From CAYUNT01 sp964446285 (GTDB taxonomy: Bacteria > Sumerlaeota > Sumerlaeia > SLMS01 > CAYUNT01), in the NCBI GenBank assembly GCA_964446285.1, contig CAYUNT010000030.1, forward strand, positions 1 through 30,375: 30,375 nt of DNA, in the 5' to 3' direction. Positions 8,240-16,943 of the stretch are shown here, piece after piece. Position 1 is the first letter of the stretch; each line of letters starts with the position of its first letter. Both the position numbers and the translations under genes were made by a program. The notes beneath the pieces were generated by a model, which did not search any database, was not told the origin of the DNA, and was given only the letters and a program-made list of their open reading frames with translations.

Positions 8240-8480
8240 CGGAGTGAATCCTCCTGAAAGGCTCTCGATCGGAGCCGGGATGCCTCGCGGACCCCAGTGC
8301 GCGGCTGGAGGAAGAGAAGCCAGCGTCCGAGGACCGGAGAATTCCGCCGGGTGCGAAACCGGAATGTCGAGGTCCGGTTTCTGGGCGGGCAAGCCGCGGA
8401 TGAATTGCGAGAGATGCCGGGCGGTGGTGAGCAGGCGCGCCTGAGCGCACCCTCTCCGCCCTGAACCCCGCGCATCCGGG
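8240..8480 (-). promoter_or_regulatory. long structured rpsO 5' leader (possible S15 autoregulatory element)
   Basis: About 240 nt separate the proposed transcription start from the rpsO ATG, and no other gene fits here. Visible stems include 8331-8335/8371-8375 enclosing 8341-8346/8360-8365, and 8304-8308/8320-8324. S15 is known to repress its own translation through leader RNA structures of differing architecture in several bacterial groups. A leader function here is inference; I cannot match it to a described class. Confidence 0.45.
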
Positions 8481-8487
8481 CCGCACA

Positions 8488-8515
8488 ACCCTACGGACCG
8501 CGGGCAAAGAGTCAA
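8488..8515 (-). promoter_or_regulatory. sigma-70-type promoter for rpsO
   Basis: On the minus strand TTGACT (8510-8515) is followed after 16 nt by TAGGGT (8488-8493). This is a good -35 and an acceptable -10, correctly oriented and upstream of rpsO, with transcription expected to begin near 8480. Confidence 0.6.
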
Positions 8516-8560
8516 GCGGGGATTGTGAGGTTAATTTTGTTATCGGGCGGCCCTGTCTGC

Positions 8561-8662
8561 CCAGGAACAGTTCAAAGTGCGGGAAAAACCTTGGGCGAGA
8601 CGCCCAAGTTACCGGAATCACGGGCAAAATGCCCATGCCACCACTAATTTTGAACAGTTCCC
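8561..8662 (+). repeat. dispersed hairpin repeat, copy 2
   Basis: This is the best-preserved copy. Near-inverted ends (8564-8576 against 8649-8661, 12 of 13 matching) enclose a perfect 8-bp stem CTTGGGCG-AGA-CGCCCAAG (8590-8608) and a second small hairpin GGGCA-AAA-TGCCC. It lies in the spacer between the divergent rpsO promoter and the gene at 8766. The rest of 8663-8765 shows nothing I can assign. Confidence 0.85.
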
Positions 8663-8765
8663 GCCCATCTGCCCCCCCGATTGGAATCCGCATTGATTTC
8701 CCGGGGGCGGCGAAGTGTAAAGCAAAGGCGAGGTTAGGCGATTTTCGCTCCGCCGGAGACAGATC

Positions 8766-9926
8766 GTGTCCTTCTTGCCTGCACTGAAACGAATTCCCGA
8801 ACCGTGCTTGTTTTCCCATTCCCCTTTCCGTATGGCCGTCTTTTTGAGGGGCTTGGCGTGTCTTTTGGCGTGCGCGATGATGTGTTTCGCGGTCGTTGTG
8901 GCGAGAGCGGCAGGATCGTCCGAAGCGCCCAAGACCTTCCCTGCGCCGCTGCCGGTTGCCGCGCCGCAGGTGGAGTTGTCCATTCCCAATCCGCCGGCGA
9001 GTTTGCGGCTGGGCCAGGCATTTGCGCTCGATGTGGATTACACGGCCAATCTCCACGAACAAGGTCTGCGGGCGCGCCTGTTTCTGGAAATTCGCGACGC
9101 CGCGACGTCCGAAACGCTTGCCTCGTGGTCGAGCGACAACAGCCGCGCCGGATACGAGGGGCCATCGGGTCGCGTGACGTTCGCCTGCACAGCGCCCGCC
9201 GCGGCGCCCCCAAGCGGACTTGCGTATTTTTGCGCCTACGCCGCGCCAATGGAATTCAATCCATACGTAATCCGCGAACTCGAAACCTACCCGCGCGATG
9301 GAACTTATCCATATCAGTGGTCGGGCAATGGCGTGACGCACAACATCGTCTATCTTGGCACGACCATCCTGACCGACAACCAGGCAGGAAACGCTTGTTA
9401 TTGCTCGGGCATCACATATCAGGTTTTCATGGACGCCTGGGAGAAATACAATGCGGAAAAAGGATTTTCGCCCGCAAGCATCTGGGGAATGACAGTGTCA
9501 CAGGCGCGCAATTTCCGCCTGAAATGGTATGCGGCGGACGGGCGCATTCTCGGCTCGACGGGCGCCATCGAGGACTATGCGTGCGGGTTCCGGATCACGG
9601 ACCCTGACCGCGCGCGCCCCGGAGATTTTGTGCAAATCTGGCGCAACAGCGGCTCGGGGCATTCCGTTATCTTTATAGAATGGATTCGGAATGACCTGGG
9701 CGAAAAGACCCAAATTCGTTACTGGTCCACGCAAACCTCGACAAACGGCATCAACTACAACACGGAAAACTATTCGAGCCTGAACATGACAGACACGACG
9801 TTCGCGCGCGCGCTGAAGCCGGCGGACAAGGATGATTGGGCAAATCGCTACGCGGCGGCAGAAACGCGCTCGCGCCCGATACGAATCACGGCCCCGGCGC
9901 ACACAACCGGATGGATGGCCAGGTAA
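8766..9926 (+). CDS. exported protein with NlpC/P60-like Cys/His pattern
   Basis: The 386-residue product has an N-terminal signal peptide (hydrophobic about 24-46, cleavage likely after ARA). A beta-rich domain (about 60-150) resembles an extracellular ligand-binding region. The C-terminal part has NACYCSGITYQVF (Cys213) and RPGDFVQIW followed by SGHSVIFIEW (His299). This order of Cys-Ser-Gly, then PGD, then His matches NlpC/P60-type papain-fold peptidases that cut cell-wall peptides, although the Cys-to-His spacing is longer than usual. The protein could be a divergent amidase or a catalytically different relative. The start used is GTG 8766, with CGGAGA upstream; ATG 8832 would give a shorter signal peptide. 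It converges on the hybrid kinase gene with a 44-nt gap. Confidence 0.75.
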   Translation: MSFLPALKRIPEPCLFSHSPFRMAVFLRGLACLLACAMMCFAVVVARAAGSSEAPKTFPAPLPVAAPQVELSIPNPPASLRLGQAFALDVDYTANLHEQGLRARLFLEIRDAATSETLASWSSDNSRAGYEGPSGRVTFACTAPAAAPPSGLAYFCAYAAPMEFNPYVIRELETYPRDGTYPYQWSGNGVTHNIVYLGTTILTDNQAGNACYCSGITYQVFMDAWEKYNAEKGFSPASIWGMTVSQARNFRLKWYAADGRILGSTGAIEDYACGFRITDPDRARPGDFVQIWRNSGSGHSVIFIEWIRNDLGEKTQIRYWSTQTSTNGINYNTENYSSLNMTDTTFARALKPADKDDWANRYAAAETRSRPIRITAPAHTTGWMAR

Positions 9927-9970
9927 AGCCTTTCTTGAAAGCCGGTTCGCCTGAATTTAGAAGGCCATTT

Positions 9971-12004
9971 CTATTCGCCGACGAGCGCCTGGCGGCATTT
10001 TTCGAGCAATCCCTGGACACTGAAGGGCTTTTGGATGAAGACAACCCCCGCCTTCATTGCTCCTTGGCGGGCGACAATATCATCCGCGTAGCCAGACATG
10101 AACAGCGCCTTGGCTTCGGGATGCTGTTCGCGGATTTTCGCAAAAGCCTCAGGCCCGTTCATCCCGGGCATGACCATGTCTGTCAGCACCAGGTGAATCG
10201 CTTCCTTGTATTTTTGGGATTTTTCGATCGCGTCTGCCACATTATCTGATTCGATCACGATATAGCCTTGTTTCGCCAATATCCGGCTGGCAAGTTTCTG
10301 GACCGACGGGTCGTCCTCGATAATCAGGACCGTGGCCGAGGCTGGCATTGGCGTGCGCAATTGCGCCGGCCGGGCTTCGGATTCGATCTTTTTCGAGCGC
10401 AGCGGGAGATAGATTTCGAAAGTGGTTCCTTTGCCCACTTCACTTGCGGCCAGGATGTTTCCCCCGTGCTGCTTGATGATGCCAAAAGTCGTGGCCAGCC
10501 CCAATCCCGTGCCTTTCTCGGCGCCTTTTGTGGTGAAAAACGGCTCGAAAATGCGGTCCAAAATGCTTGATTCCATGCCGCATCCGGTGTCGCTCACCCT
10601 GAGAAGAGCATAGAGGCCGGCGGGCACTCCGCGCATTTGCCCGGACTCGCGATTCAGTTCCGCGGCCGCCGTTTCAATCCGCAGTGTGCCTCCGCCGGGC
10701 ATGGCGTCGCCGGCATTGACCGCCAAATTCATCAGGACCTGCTCGAGCTGAACGGCGTCCGCCAGGATGGGGAGCGGTTGAGAACACAACATGAAATTCA
10801 GCTGAATGTCTTCGGCGAGCAGGCGGCGAAGCAGCTTCCTGAAACCGTCCACCACATCATTCAGGTCCAAAGCCTTTTTTTCCAGAATCTGTTTGCGGCT
10901 GAAGGCCAAAAGCTGCCGCGTGAGGTCTCTGGCTCGAAGTCCCGCCTGATACACCTGTTCCAGCGGTTCATGCAGTGCGTGGTCTTTATCCAGGCTTTCC
11001 CGCGCGATTTCCCCATATCCCAAGATGACGGACAAGAGGTTGTTGAAATCGTGGGCGACGCCGCTGGCAAGCCGGCCCACGGCTTCCATTTTTTGCGCCT
11101 GCTGCAACTGGGATTCCAGATTCTTTTGCTGCTGTTCCATGCGCCTGCGTTCTGTAACGTCGCGCATGATGAGGACAAACCCGCCAATTTGCCCATCCGG
11201 CCCTTTGACGGGATCGACCACTGCAACAAAGATTTTGCCGCCGCTTTGAATTTCCAGCGTTTCCCTGCTTCCGCTTTGGAGCGCGCCTTCGAGCGGGCAG
11301 TCTGGGATGTGATCCTGAATTCTTTGAACAGGCGCCGCGCTGGCTTGTCCCTGATGCGTTTTGAAGTCCTGGCCGAGAAAATCAACAAAAGCCCGGTTGC
11401 ATTGCATGATGGCTCCGCCGACATCCAGCAAGGCTACTGGATCAAGCATGGCATCAAATGTGATCTGCCACCGTTCGCTGGCGGCCTGCGCCTTTTGCTC
11501 CGCCTCTCGGCGCGCCTGAACCTCTTGTTCCAGTTGCATCATCTTTTGTTCGAGTTTTCTCACCAGGCGCTCGTTGTAAAGTTTGAGCACTTCTTCTTCA
11601 TTGATGGGGGCGGTCGGTGGAGGGGTCGTCCCGCGCTTGGAGGATGCCTCCAGTTCCCGGACCATCTCCATAAAGACGCTTGGCTCGCATGGCTTGAGCA
11701 CAAACCGGTTTGCGCCGATTTTCATGGCAAAAGCCTCATCCTGCGGGCCGGTGTAAGTGGCTGTGTAGATAATGAATGGGATATGGCAATGCTGGGCGCT
11801 GGATTTGACCTTTCGGCACAATTCAAAACCATCCATGACCGGCATGAGGATATCGCTGACAATCATGCCAATTCCGCCCGCGTCGAGAACCTTCAGCGCT
11901 TCCGAGCCGTTCGTCGCCAGCACAACATCATATCCATGTCCCCGAAGAAGCATATCCAGAAGATAGCGGTTATTTTCGTTATCGTCCACGATGAGGACTT
12001 TCAT
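9971..12004 (-). CDS. hybrid histidine kinase, REC-PAS-HisKA-HATPase-REC
   Basis: A 677-residue cytoplasmic signalling protein with no TM segment. Domains: N-terminal receiver (about 1-120; D7, D8, phospho-Asp51, Lys104), a coiled coil (about 135-175), a PAS sensor domain (about 180-300), HisKA with GVAHDFNN (His318), an HATPase with NLAVNAGDAMP, DTGCGM and GLGLATTFGIIKQHGG, and a C-terminal receiver (about 550-675; IIEDD, LTDMVMPGMNG, IQKPF). The N-terminal receiver can take phosphate from a partner and the C-terminal one can pass it on, so it should sit in the middle of a phosphorelay. The start at 12004 is set by AAGGAG 8 nt upstream and by the REC start. It is separated by 1 nt from the stop of the upstream receiver gene, so translation is probably coupled. 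Confidence 0.93.
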   Translation of the reverse strand: MKVLIVDDNENNRYLLDMLLRGHGYDVVLATNGSEALKVLDAGGIGMIVSDILMPVMDGFELCRKVKSSAQHCHIPFIIYTATYTGPQDEAFAMKIGANRFVLKPCEPSVFMEMVRELEASSKRGTTPPPTAPINEEEVLKLYNERLVRKLEQKMMQLEQEVQARREAEQKAQAASERWQITFDAMLDPVALLDVGGAIMQCNRAFVDFLGQDFKTHQGQASAAPVQRIQDHIPDCPLEGALQSGSRETLEIQSGGKIFVAVVDPVKGPDGQIGGFVLIMRDVTERRRMEQQQKNLESQLQQAQKMEAVGRLASGVAHDFNNLLSVILGYGEIARESLDKDHALHEPLEQVYQAGLRARDLTRQLLAFSRKQILEKKALDLNDVVDGFRKLLRRLLAEDIQLNFMLCSQPLPILADAVQLEQVLMNLAVNAGDAMPGGGTLRIETAAAELNRESGQMRGVPAGLYALLRVSDTGCGMESSILDRIFEPFFTTKGAEKGTGLGLATTFGIIKQHGGNILAASEVGKGTTFEIYLPLRSKKIESEARPAQLRTPMPASATVLIIEDDPSVQKLASRILAKQGYIVIESDNVADAIEKSQKYKEAIHLVLTDMVMPGMNGPEAFAKIREQHPEAKALFMSGYADDIVARQGAMKAGVVFIQKPFSVQGLLEKCRQALVGE

Positions 12005-12005
12005 T

Positions 12006-12395
12006 TCACTGCTCCTTGCCGCTCGAATTTGCAGGCAGATATTGCCTGATTTCGGAGACAAAGGTTTCCGGATTGATGGGCTTTTCCATATAGCCCGTGG
12101 CGCCGGCCGCCAGGATTCTTTCGCGGTCGCCCACCATGGCGTAGGAGGTTACGGCGATGATGGGAATGTCTTTCAGTTCGGAGTGCGTTTTCAACTCTGC
12201 GGCGACGGCATAGCCATCCATTTCGGGCAGTTGAATATCGAGAAGGATGGCCAGAGGCTTGTGAAGAAGAGCCATCTTAATGCCCTCTCTGCCGCTGGCC
12301 GCGCCAAGAACCTGAAAGCCGTTTTTTTCCAGCAGAAAACGCATCAGATAAAAGTTTTGCTCGTTGTCCTCAATTAGAAGCAGAGTGCCGCTCAT
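12006..12395 (-). CDS. single-domain response regulator receiver
   Basis: The 129-residue product is a receiver domain alone: E9/D10 acidic pair, phospho-Asp53 (LLDIQLPEMDG), Thr83 and Lys105 (YMEKPINPE). With no output domain it probably shuttles phosphate or signals by protein contact, as in CheY- or DivK-like proteins. Its ATG overlaps the stop of the upstream sensor kinase by 4 nt (ATGA), and its own stop is 1 nt before the next ATG. The three genes therefore form one translation-coupled unit. Confidence 0.94.
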   Translation of the reverse strand: MSGTLLLIEDNEQNFYLMRFLLEKNGFQVLGAASGREGIKMALLHKPLAILLDIQLPEMDGYAVAAELKTHSELKDIPIIAVTSYAMVGDRERILAAGATGYMEKPINPETFVSEIRQYLPANSSGKEQ

Positions 12396-14089
12396 TGCGA
12401 ACCTCCTGCCTGGGTGGGGAAACGCACAGTGAAAGTGCTCCCTTGGCCCAATTGGCTTTCCACATGGATGGAACCGCCCATCATATCCATTAGCTTTTTA
12501 CATATCGAGAGTCCCAGGCCCGTGCCCTCGTGCTTTCGAGCCAGGCCGGTGTCGATTTGGTGAAATGGCTTGAAAAGACCGGAAATGTCTTCCTGCTGGA
12601 TGCCGATGCCGGTATCGGACACGGAAAGCACGCAATTGCCATTTTCAGCCCGGCAGGCGATGCGCACGTGCCCGTGTTCAGTGAATTTTACCGCATTGTT
12701 CAGCAAGTTGAGAATCACCTGCTCCAGGCGGCGCTGGTCCGAGGTAATCATTCCTATGCCGTCTGCAATTTCCTCACGCAGATCGAGTCCTTTCTGTTTG
12801 GCCAGCGGCGAAACCAGTTTGACCACCTTCTCGATAGATGCCTTGAGGTCGAAGGGGGCGTAACTGAGCGACAGCTGCCCGGCTTCGATTTTGGAAATGT
12901 CCAAAACGTCGTTGATGAGCGATAAAAGATGGCGGGCGCTGTTTTGAACCATTGTCATTTGCTTGTGCTGTTCCGGATTCAGGGGGCCGGCCAGCCCTTG
13001 CAGCAGAATGCCGGTAAAGCCAATGATCGAGTTCAGCGGCGTCCGCAATTCGTGAGACATGGTGGCCAAAAACGCCGACTTGATTTGATCCGCCGCCCGG
13101 GCCTTCTCCATGGCCGCCGCCAGTTCCGCTGTGCGTTCCTCGATGCGGCGTTCCATCTCGTGGTTGATCTGGCGGAGCTCGCGGGTTTGCGCATTCACCT
13201 GGCGCTTGAGGATCGCGCTTCCGGCCAGGCTTATGAGCAAGGAGGCGCCAAGAACGAGACTTAGGATTTTCAGCCACGCGGGCAACTGAAAACTAACCTT
13301 TTCGGAAGTCCAGCGATTGAGTGAATGATAATAGATGGATTGCGGGTCTTTTTTCAATTCTCGCAAATACATATCAATAAGGATCAGCAGTTTCAGGTCT
13401 GTATTTTTCGGCGCCGCAAAAAAGAGACTGGAGGGGTTGAACACAACTGCGGTATCTTCCAGGTTGTATTTTCTGGCATTCATCTGCCCGAAAAAATTAT
13501 TCGAAATGGCCGCGTCGGCGTCTCCCTTGGAAACGGCTTCGAATACGGTCATAAAGTCAGGCGCGGCAACCAGAGAAATGTTCAGGCCGAAGCCCTCGGC
13601 GAGTTCGGAGATCGCGCTTTGTTGAACAGACCCTTCCAAAACGGCGATTCGTTTGCCGTTGAGGTCCAGAACGGATTGAATTCCGCTGCCCTTTCGCGCA
13701 TAGACCTGAAACCAGGAAGACAATACCGGGACTTTGTGAAAGGAGTATATTTTTTCTCGTTCCGCCGTATAAGCCACATCCGGCATCAGGTCGATTTCGC
13801 CTTTGGCCAAGCGGTCCAGCCCCTCGGTCCAGGTTCCTTTCACATAGCGCAGCGTCCAGCCTTCCTGCCTGGCAATATACTCGATGATGTCGATAAAGAT
13901 GCCAGAGGGGTAGCCGCTGTCGGAAGTAAAGACTTTCGGCGCATTTTCATACACGCCAACCTTGACCGTCCGGCTTTCCGCCCACGCGAACGGCGCGCTC
14001 AGGCAAAGGCACAACGCAATCAAAACGGCAAAAATTCGGCTAAAATTGCACGGGCCGCAATCTGCAACGCCATCGCCAGGCATATTCAT
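12392..14089 (-). CDS. sensor histidine kinase with periplasmic SBP3-type ligand-binding domain
   Basis: The 565-residue product (from ATG 14089) has a signal peptide ending near AWA. A bacterial solute-binding domain of family 3 follows (about 41-262: VKVGVYENAPKVF, LAKGEIDLMPDVAYT, GKRIAVLEGS, SKGDADAAISN). Then come one TM helix (273-294), a coiled coil, HisKA with ATMSHELRTPLN (His346), and an HATPase (NLLNNAVKFTEHG, SDTGIGI, GTGLGLSICKKLM). SBP3 domains bind amino acids or similar small molecules, so it probably senses a polar metabolite in the periplasm, as in BvgS/EvgS-type kinases. Unlike those it has no fused receiver; that role is likely taken by the next two genes. GGAAG just upstream supports 14089; the frame extends to 14158. 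Confidence 0.93.
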   Translation of the reverse strand: MNMPGDGVADCGPCNFSRIFAVLIALCLCLSAPFAWAESRTVKVGVYENAPKVFTSDSGYPSGIFIDIIEYIARQEGWTLRYVKGTWTEGLDRLAKGEIDLMPDVAYTAEREKIYSFHKVPVLSSWFQVYARKGSGIQSVLDLNGKRIAVLEGSVQQSAISELAEGFGLNISLVAAPDFMTVFEAVSKGDADAAISNNFFGQMNARKYNLEDTAVVFNPSSLFFAAPKNTDLKLLILIDMYLRELKKDPQSIYYHSLNRWTSEKVSFQLPAWLKILSLVLGASLLISLAGSAILKRQVNAQTRELRQINHEMERRIEERTAELAAAMEKARAADQIKSAFLATMSHELRTPLNSIIGFTGILLQGLAGPLNPEQHKQMTMVQNSARHLLSLINDVLDISKIEAGQLSLSYAPFDLKASIEKVVKLVSPLAKQKGLDLREEIADGIGMITSDQRRLEQVILNLLNNAVKFTEHGHVRIACRAENGNCVLSVSDTGIGIQQEDISGLFKPFHQIDTGLARKHEGTGLGLSICKKLMDMMGGSIHVESQLGQGSTFTVRFPTQAGGSQ

Positions 14090-14511
14090 CACTTCCGTGA
14101 TTGTCTTTGTATCGCCGTGCCCTTTTGTAACGCCTTGTGGAATACTTTGCCAAACCACTAAGAAACCGGAATCTCACTTCCTGACCTCACTAAACGGCCA
14201 TCGAGACAGTGAAGGCAACCAGGAATTTCCTTTTTGGAACCTGCCAAAACATTTTTTGCGCGATTGGGGCGCAAGGGCGGCAATGCGCTCTCCTTTTGAA
14301 AGCCAAAGATTTCTTTGTTGCACGCATTTTGCCCGGCCCCCACAAAGCCAGAGCGTTCCCGGCTCTTTTCGGATGACGCCGCGCACCAGGGTTCGTTAGG
14401 TTGTTTGCGGGAGAATGGGAGGAGGGAAGAATCCTGCCAGACGCCGCCGCGGCGTCATGGCTGGCGCATATTTCCAAATCCCTTTGCACTTGCATGGTTG
14501 GCCGCCTGCCT
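14090..14511. promoter_or_regulatory. divergent intergenic region between the sensor operon and the sigma-54 activator
   Basis: About 420 nt must hold the promoters of both the minus-strand signalling operon and the plus-strand NtrC-class gene. I see a small inverted repeat TTGCGC/GCGCAA (14256-14261 with 14269-14274). I could not identify a convincing -24/-12 or -35/-10 pair. In-frame upstream starts of the activator (TTG 14401, ATG 14494) also lie here. Confidence 0.4.
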
Positions 14512-15915
14512 ATGCCCCCTCAGACACGCCTTTTGATCGTTGACGATGAGCCTCGAATGCGACAGGCGCTCTCGCTCCTGTTGCAGAAGTGGGGATGGCA
14601 CGTCGATACCGCCGCCACGGGCAAGGAGGCGCTCGAAAAAGTCCGCACCGAGGACGTGGACATCGTCCTGACCGATCTGAAAATGCCCGGCATGGATGGC
14701 GATGAACTTCTTCGCTCGATTCGCAAGGATTTCCCCTCGCTCCCTGTGGTCATCATGACCGCCTTTGGCACGGTGCGCTCGGCCGTCGAGGCCATGAAAG
14801 CGGGGGCGCACGATTACATCCTCAAGCCGTTCGACAACGAGGAACTCCGCCTGACGCTCGAACGCGCCGCCAAATACTATCGCCTCGTCAAAGACAACGA
14901 GGCAATGAAGCGCGAACTGGTCAACCGCTACCACCCGGATAATATCATCGGTTCGAGCGAGGCGATCCGTCATGTGCTTGAACTCGTGGACCGCGTTGCG
15001 CCCACCCGCGCGACGATTCTCATCCAGGGCGACAGCGGCACGGGCAAGGAACTCGTTGCGCGCGCCATCCATTACCGAAGTCCGCGCGCTTCGGGGCCGT
15101 TTGTGGCGATCAATTGCGCCGCACTCACGGAAAGCCTGCTCGAAAGCGAACTTTTCGGCCATGTGCGCGGCGCGTTCACGGGCGCGGACCGCTCGCACCG
15201 CGGCAAGTTCGAGGAGGCCGACGGCGGCACCCTCTTCCTCGATGAAATTGGCGAAACCACCAACAATTTCCAGACGAAACTCCTTCGCGTTCTTCAGGAA
15301 GGCGAAATCATCCGCGTCGGCGGAACGGAAACAGCCAAGGTGAATGTGCGCGTGCTGGCAGCGACCAATCGCGACCTCGACGCGCTGGCCCGCCAGGGAA
15401 AATTCCGCGAAGACCTTCTTTACCGGCTTCGCGTTGTGCCCATCCGGATTCCGCCGTTGCGCGAACGGCGCGAGGACATTCCGGAACTGGCGCGGTTTTT
15501 CGCTATGCGCGCCGCGCAGGAAAACGGACTGAATTACAAGCCCCTTTCGGACGCCGCCATTGAACAACTGACGCATTGCGACTGGCGCGGCAACGTGCGC
15601 GAACTCGAAAACACAATCGAGCGCGCGGTAATCCTTTCGCATGGCGAGGAAATCGGCACGGACGACATCTGGCTGCCGCTCGACCGCGACGTGGCGACTC
15701 CCGCGGCGCGCCCCGCCGAAAATCTGGATGCGGATATAGAAAATCTGCCGCTGAATGAATACATCGACGAGATGACGCGCCGCCATCTGCTGCGATGCCT
15801 GGAACAAGCCGGATGGCGAAAACAAGACGCGGCCGAGGCTCTTGGCATCGACCGCGCCACGCTCTATCGCATGATTAAGCGCTACGGACTGGAAAACCAA
15901 CCCACCCGCAGCTGA
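14512..15915 (+). CDS. sigma-54-dependent response regulator, NtrC class
   Basis: The 467-residue activator has the full three-domain layout. Receiver (1-120): D11/D12, phospho-Asp55 in LTDLKMPGMDG and Lys105. AAA+ domain (about 145-375): Walker A GDSGTGKE (173-180), the sigma-54 contact loop GAFTGA (220-225) and Walker B LFLDE (241-245). A Fis-type HTH lies at the end (KQDAAEALGIDRATLYRMIKRYG). It should open sigma-54 promoters when phosphorylated, in the manner of AtoC, ZraR or PilR. No kinase is encoded on its strand; the divergent kinase operon is the nearest candidate partner. Starts at ATG 14494 or TTG 14401 are also in frame; 14512 is chosen because the receiver begins there. Confidence 0.93.
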   Translation: MPPQTRLLIVDDEPRMRQALSLLLQKWGWHVDTAATGKEALEKVRTEDVDIVLTDLKMPGMDGDELLRSIRKDFPSLPVVIMTAFGTVRSAVEAMKAGAHDYILKPFDNEELRLTLERAAKYYRLVKDNEAMKRELVNRYHPDNIIGSSEAIRHVLELVDRVAPTRATILIQGDSGTGKELVARAIHYRSPRASGPFVAINCAALTESLLESELFGHVRGAFTGADRSHRGKFEEADGGTLFLDEIGETTNNFQTKLLRVLQEGEIIRVGGTETAKVNVRVLAATNRDLDALARQGKFREDLLYRLRVVPIRIPPLRERREDIPELARFFAMRAAQENGLNYKPLSDAAIEQLTHCDWRGNVRELENTIERAVILSHGEEIGTDDIWLPLDRDVATPAARPAENLDADIENLPLNEYIDEMTRRHLLRCLEQAGWRKQDAAEALGIDRATLYRMIKRYGLENQPTRS

Positions 15916-16004
15916 ATATAAAAAGAAAAACCAGCTGCCAGATTCGACGCGCTGCCCCAACGCGCTGCTTCGACGCAAGGCCCCGACGCAGCGCCCCGCC
16001 GTCT

Positions 16005-16727
16005 TTACGGCAGCGAGATCCCGCCCGGGAAGCGCACCACATTGCCGGGGCTGATCGTGCCGTTGGTCGGATCGTAATAGTTCAGCACGCTCCAGCGCGA
16101 TTTGGTCAAAATCGATCCATCGGGATTATAGACGCGGTGCGTGCGGTCCGGACCGATGCTGTAAAGCACATAGGCTGTCGGCACAACGCTTGGATCGACA
16201 GTTTCGTCTGTGTCCGGTCCGCCAGGATTGTAAGTGCCCCAGATGCTGCCGTGGGCGTCGAAAGGCACGTGGATGGCACGGAAACCGCTTCCCGCGTCAT
16301 TGTAAGGATTTCCCGAGCCATCGTATCCGAAACCAAGGCGCTCGTAGTGCAGATACTGCGGGCCGTCGGGCATTTGCCCTGACGAGCGATCGCGCGAATC
16401 GAGCACGAATGGATCATAGAGGGCCGAGGTCAAATAGGCGATAGGCGTCGTCAGCCCGCCCGGCGAAGAACGCCCCTTGGGAAATCCCGCCGGCATGATC
16501 CATTCGCCCGCATCGTCGTCGCTGATATACGGGTAGTTGTTGTTGTCCACGCGATAGGTTTCCAGCGCCACCGACACGGTTCGCAGATCGCTCTTGGCCC
16601 GCGAGACTTTGGCGCGTGTTTGCGCCTCGAGAAAATTCGGAATCGCAATCGCCGCCAGGATCGAAATGATCGCCACGACAATCAACAGCTCAATTAGTGT
16701 AAATCCCTTGCGCATTTTGCCATTCAT
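16005..16727 (-). CDS. type IV pilin / GspG-like prepilin
   Basis: The 240-residue product has a short basic leader, a prepilin peptidase site G|FTLIELL with the conserved Glu at +5, and the hydrophobic helix LIVVAIISILAAIAIPNFLEAQTRAKVSRAK. The globular part contains YPYISDDD, VLYSIGPDRTH and the C-terminal YDPTNGTISPGNVVRFPGG, typical of large minor-pseudopilin families in PVC-like phyla. It is processed at the inner membrane and assembled into a pilus or a type II secretion pseudopilus. The start is 16727 (GGAG directly upstream) or 16715. It stands alone, with no pilus machinery nearby, and is convergent with the sigma-54 activator. Confidence 0.9.
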   Translation of the reverse strand: MNGKMRKGFTLIELLIVVAIISILAAIAIPNFLEAQTRAKVSRAKSDLRTVSVALETYRVDNNNYPYISDDDAGEWIMPAGFPKGRSSPGGLTTPIAYLTSALYDPFVLDSRDRSSGQMPDGPQYLHYERLGFGYDGSGNPYNDAGSGFRAIHVPFDAHGSIWGTYNPGGPDTDETVDPSVVPTAYVLYSIGPDRTHRVYNPDGSILTKSRWSVLNYYDPTNGTISPGNVVRFPGGISLP

Positions 16728-16861
16728 CTCCTTTTCGTGTATCCTTTTTTGTATGACTCGCATGGCGTCCATCAACGGACTGTGGAGTTAGTCGTTTTCC
16801 GCCGCTCGGGTGTTGACGTAAAATATCGAGAATCAGGATGTCATTTGATTTTCTGCCTCCG

Positions 16862-16890
16862 GTCACAGAATCACAAATCCGGTTTGTCAA
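16862..16890 (-). promoter_or_regulatory. possible promoter for the pilin gene
   Basis: On the minus strand a perfect -35 TTGACA (16885-16890) is followed after 17 nt by TGTGAC (16862-16867), a weak -10. It points toward the pilin gene and would give a leader of about 130 nt. Confidence 0.35.
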
Positions 16891-16943
16891 GGCGGGCGAA
16901 TTGGCGCTAGGGTCCGGCGCTTTTTCCGGGGCGGGGGGAGGGG

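Noticed and set aside
8163..9341. Minus-strand open frame of 392 codons overlapping rpsO and the NlpC-like gene
   Set aside because: It runs through rpsO, its leader, the hairpin repeat and the antisense of another gene in one frame; none of it resembles a protein family.
10637..12049. Plus-strand open frame of 470 codons
   Set aside because: It lies entirely antisense to the hybrid kinase, whose domains are unambiguous; the product has no recognisable motif and reflects GC-rich codon use.
14101..14400. Possible sigma-54 -24/-12 element near TGCCAAAACATTTTTTGC
   Set aside because: The GG and GC dinucleotides do not have the required spacing and sequence.
14455..15978. Minus-strand open frame of 507 codons
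   Set aside because: Antisense to the NtrC-class activator, with low-complexity composition and no family resemblance.
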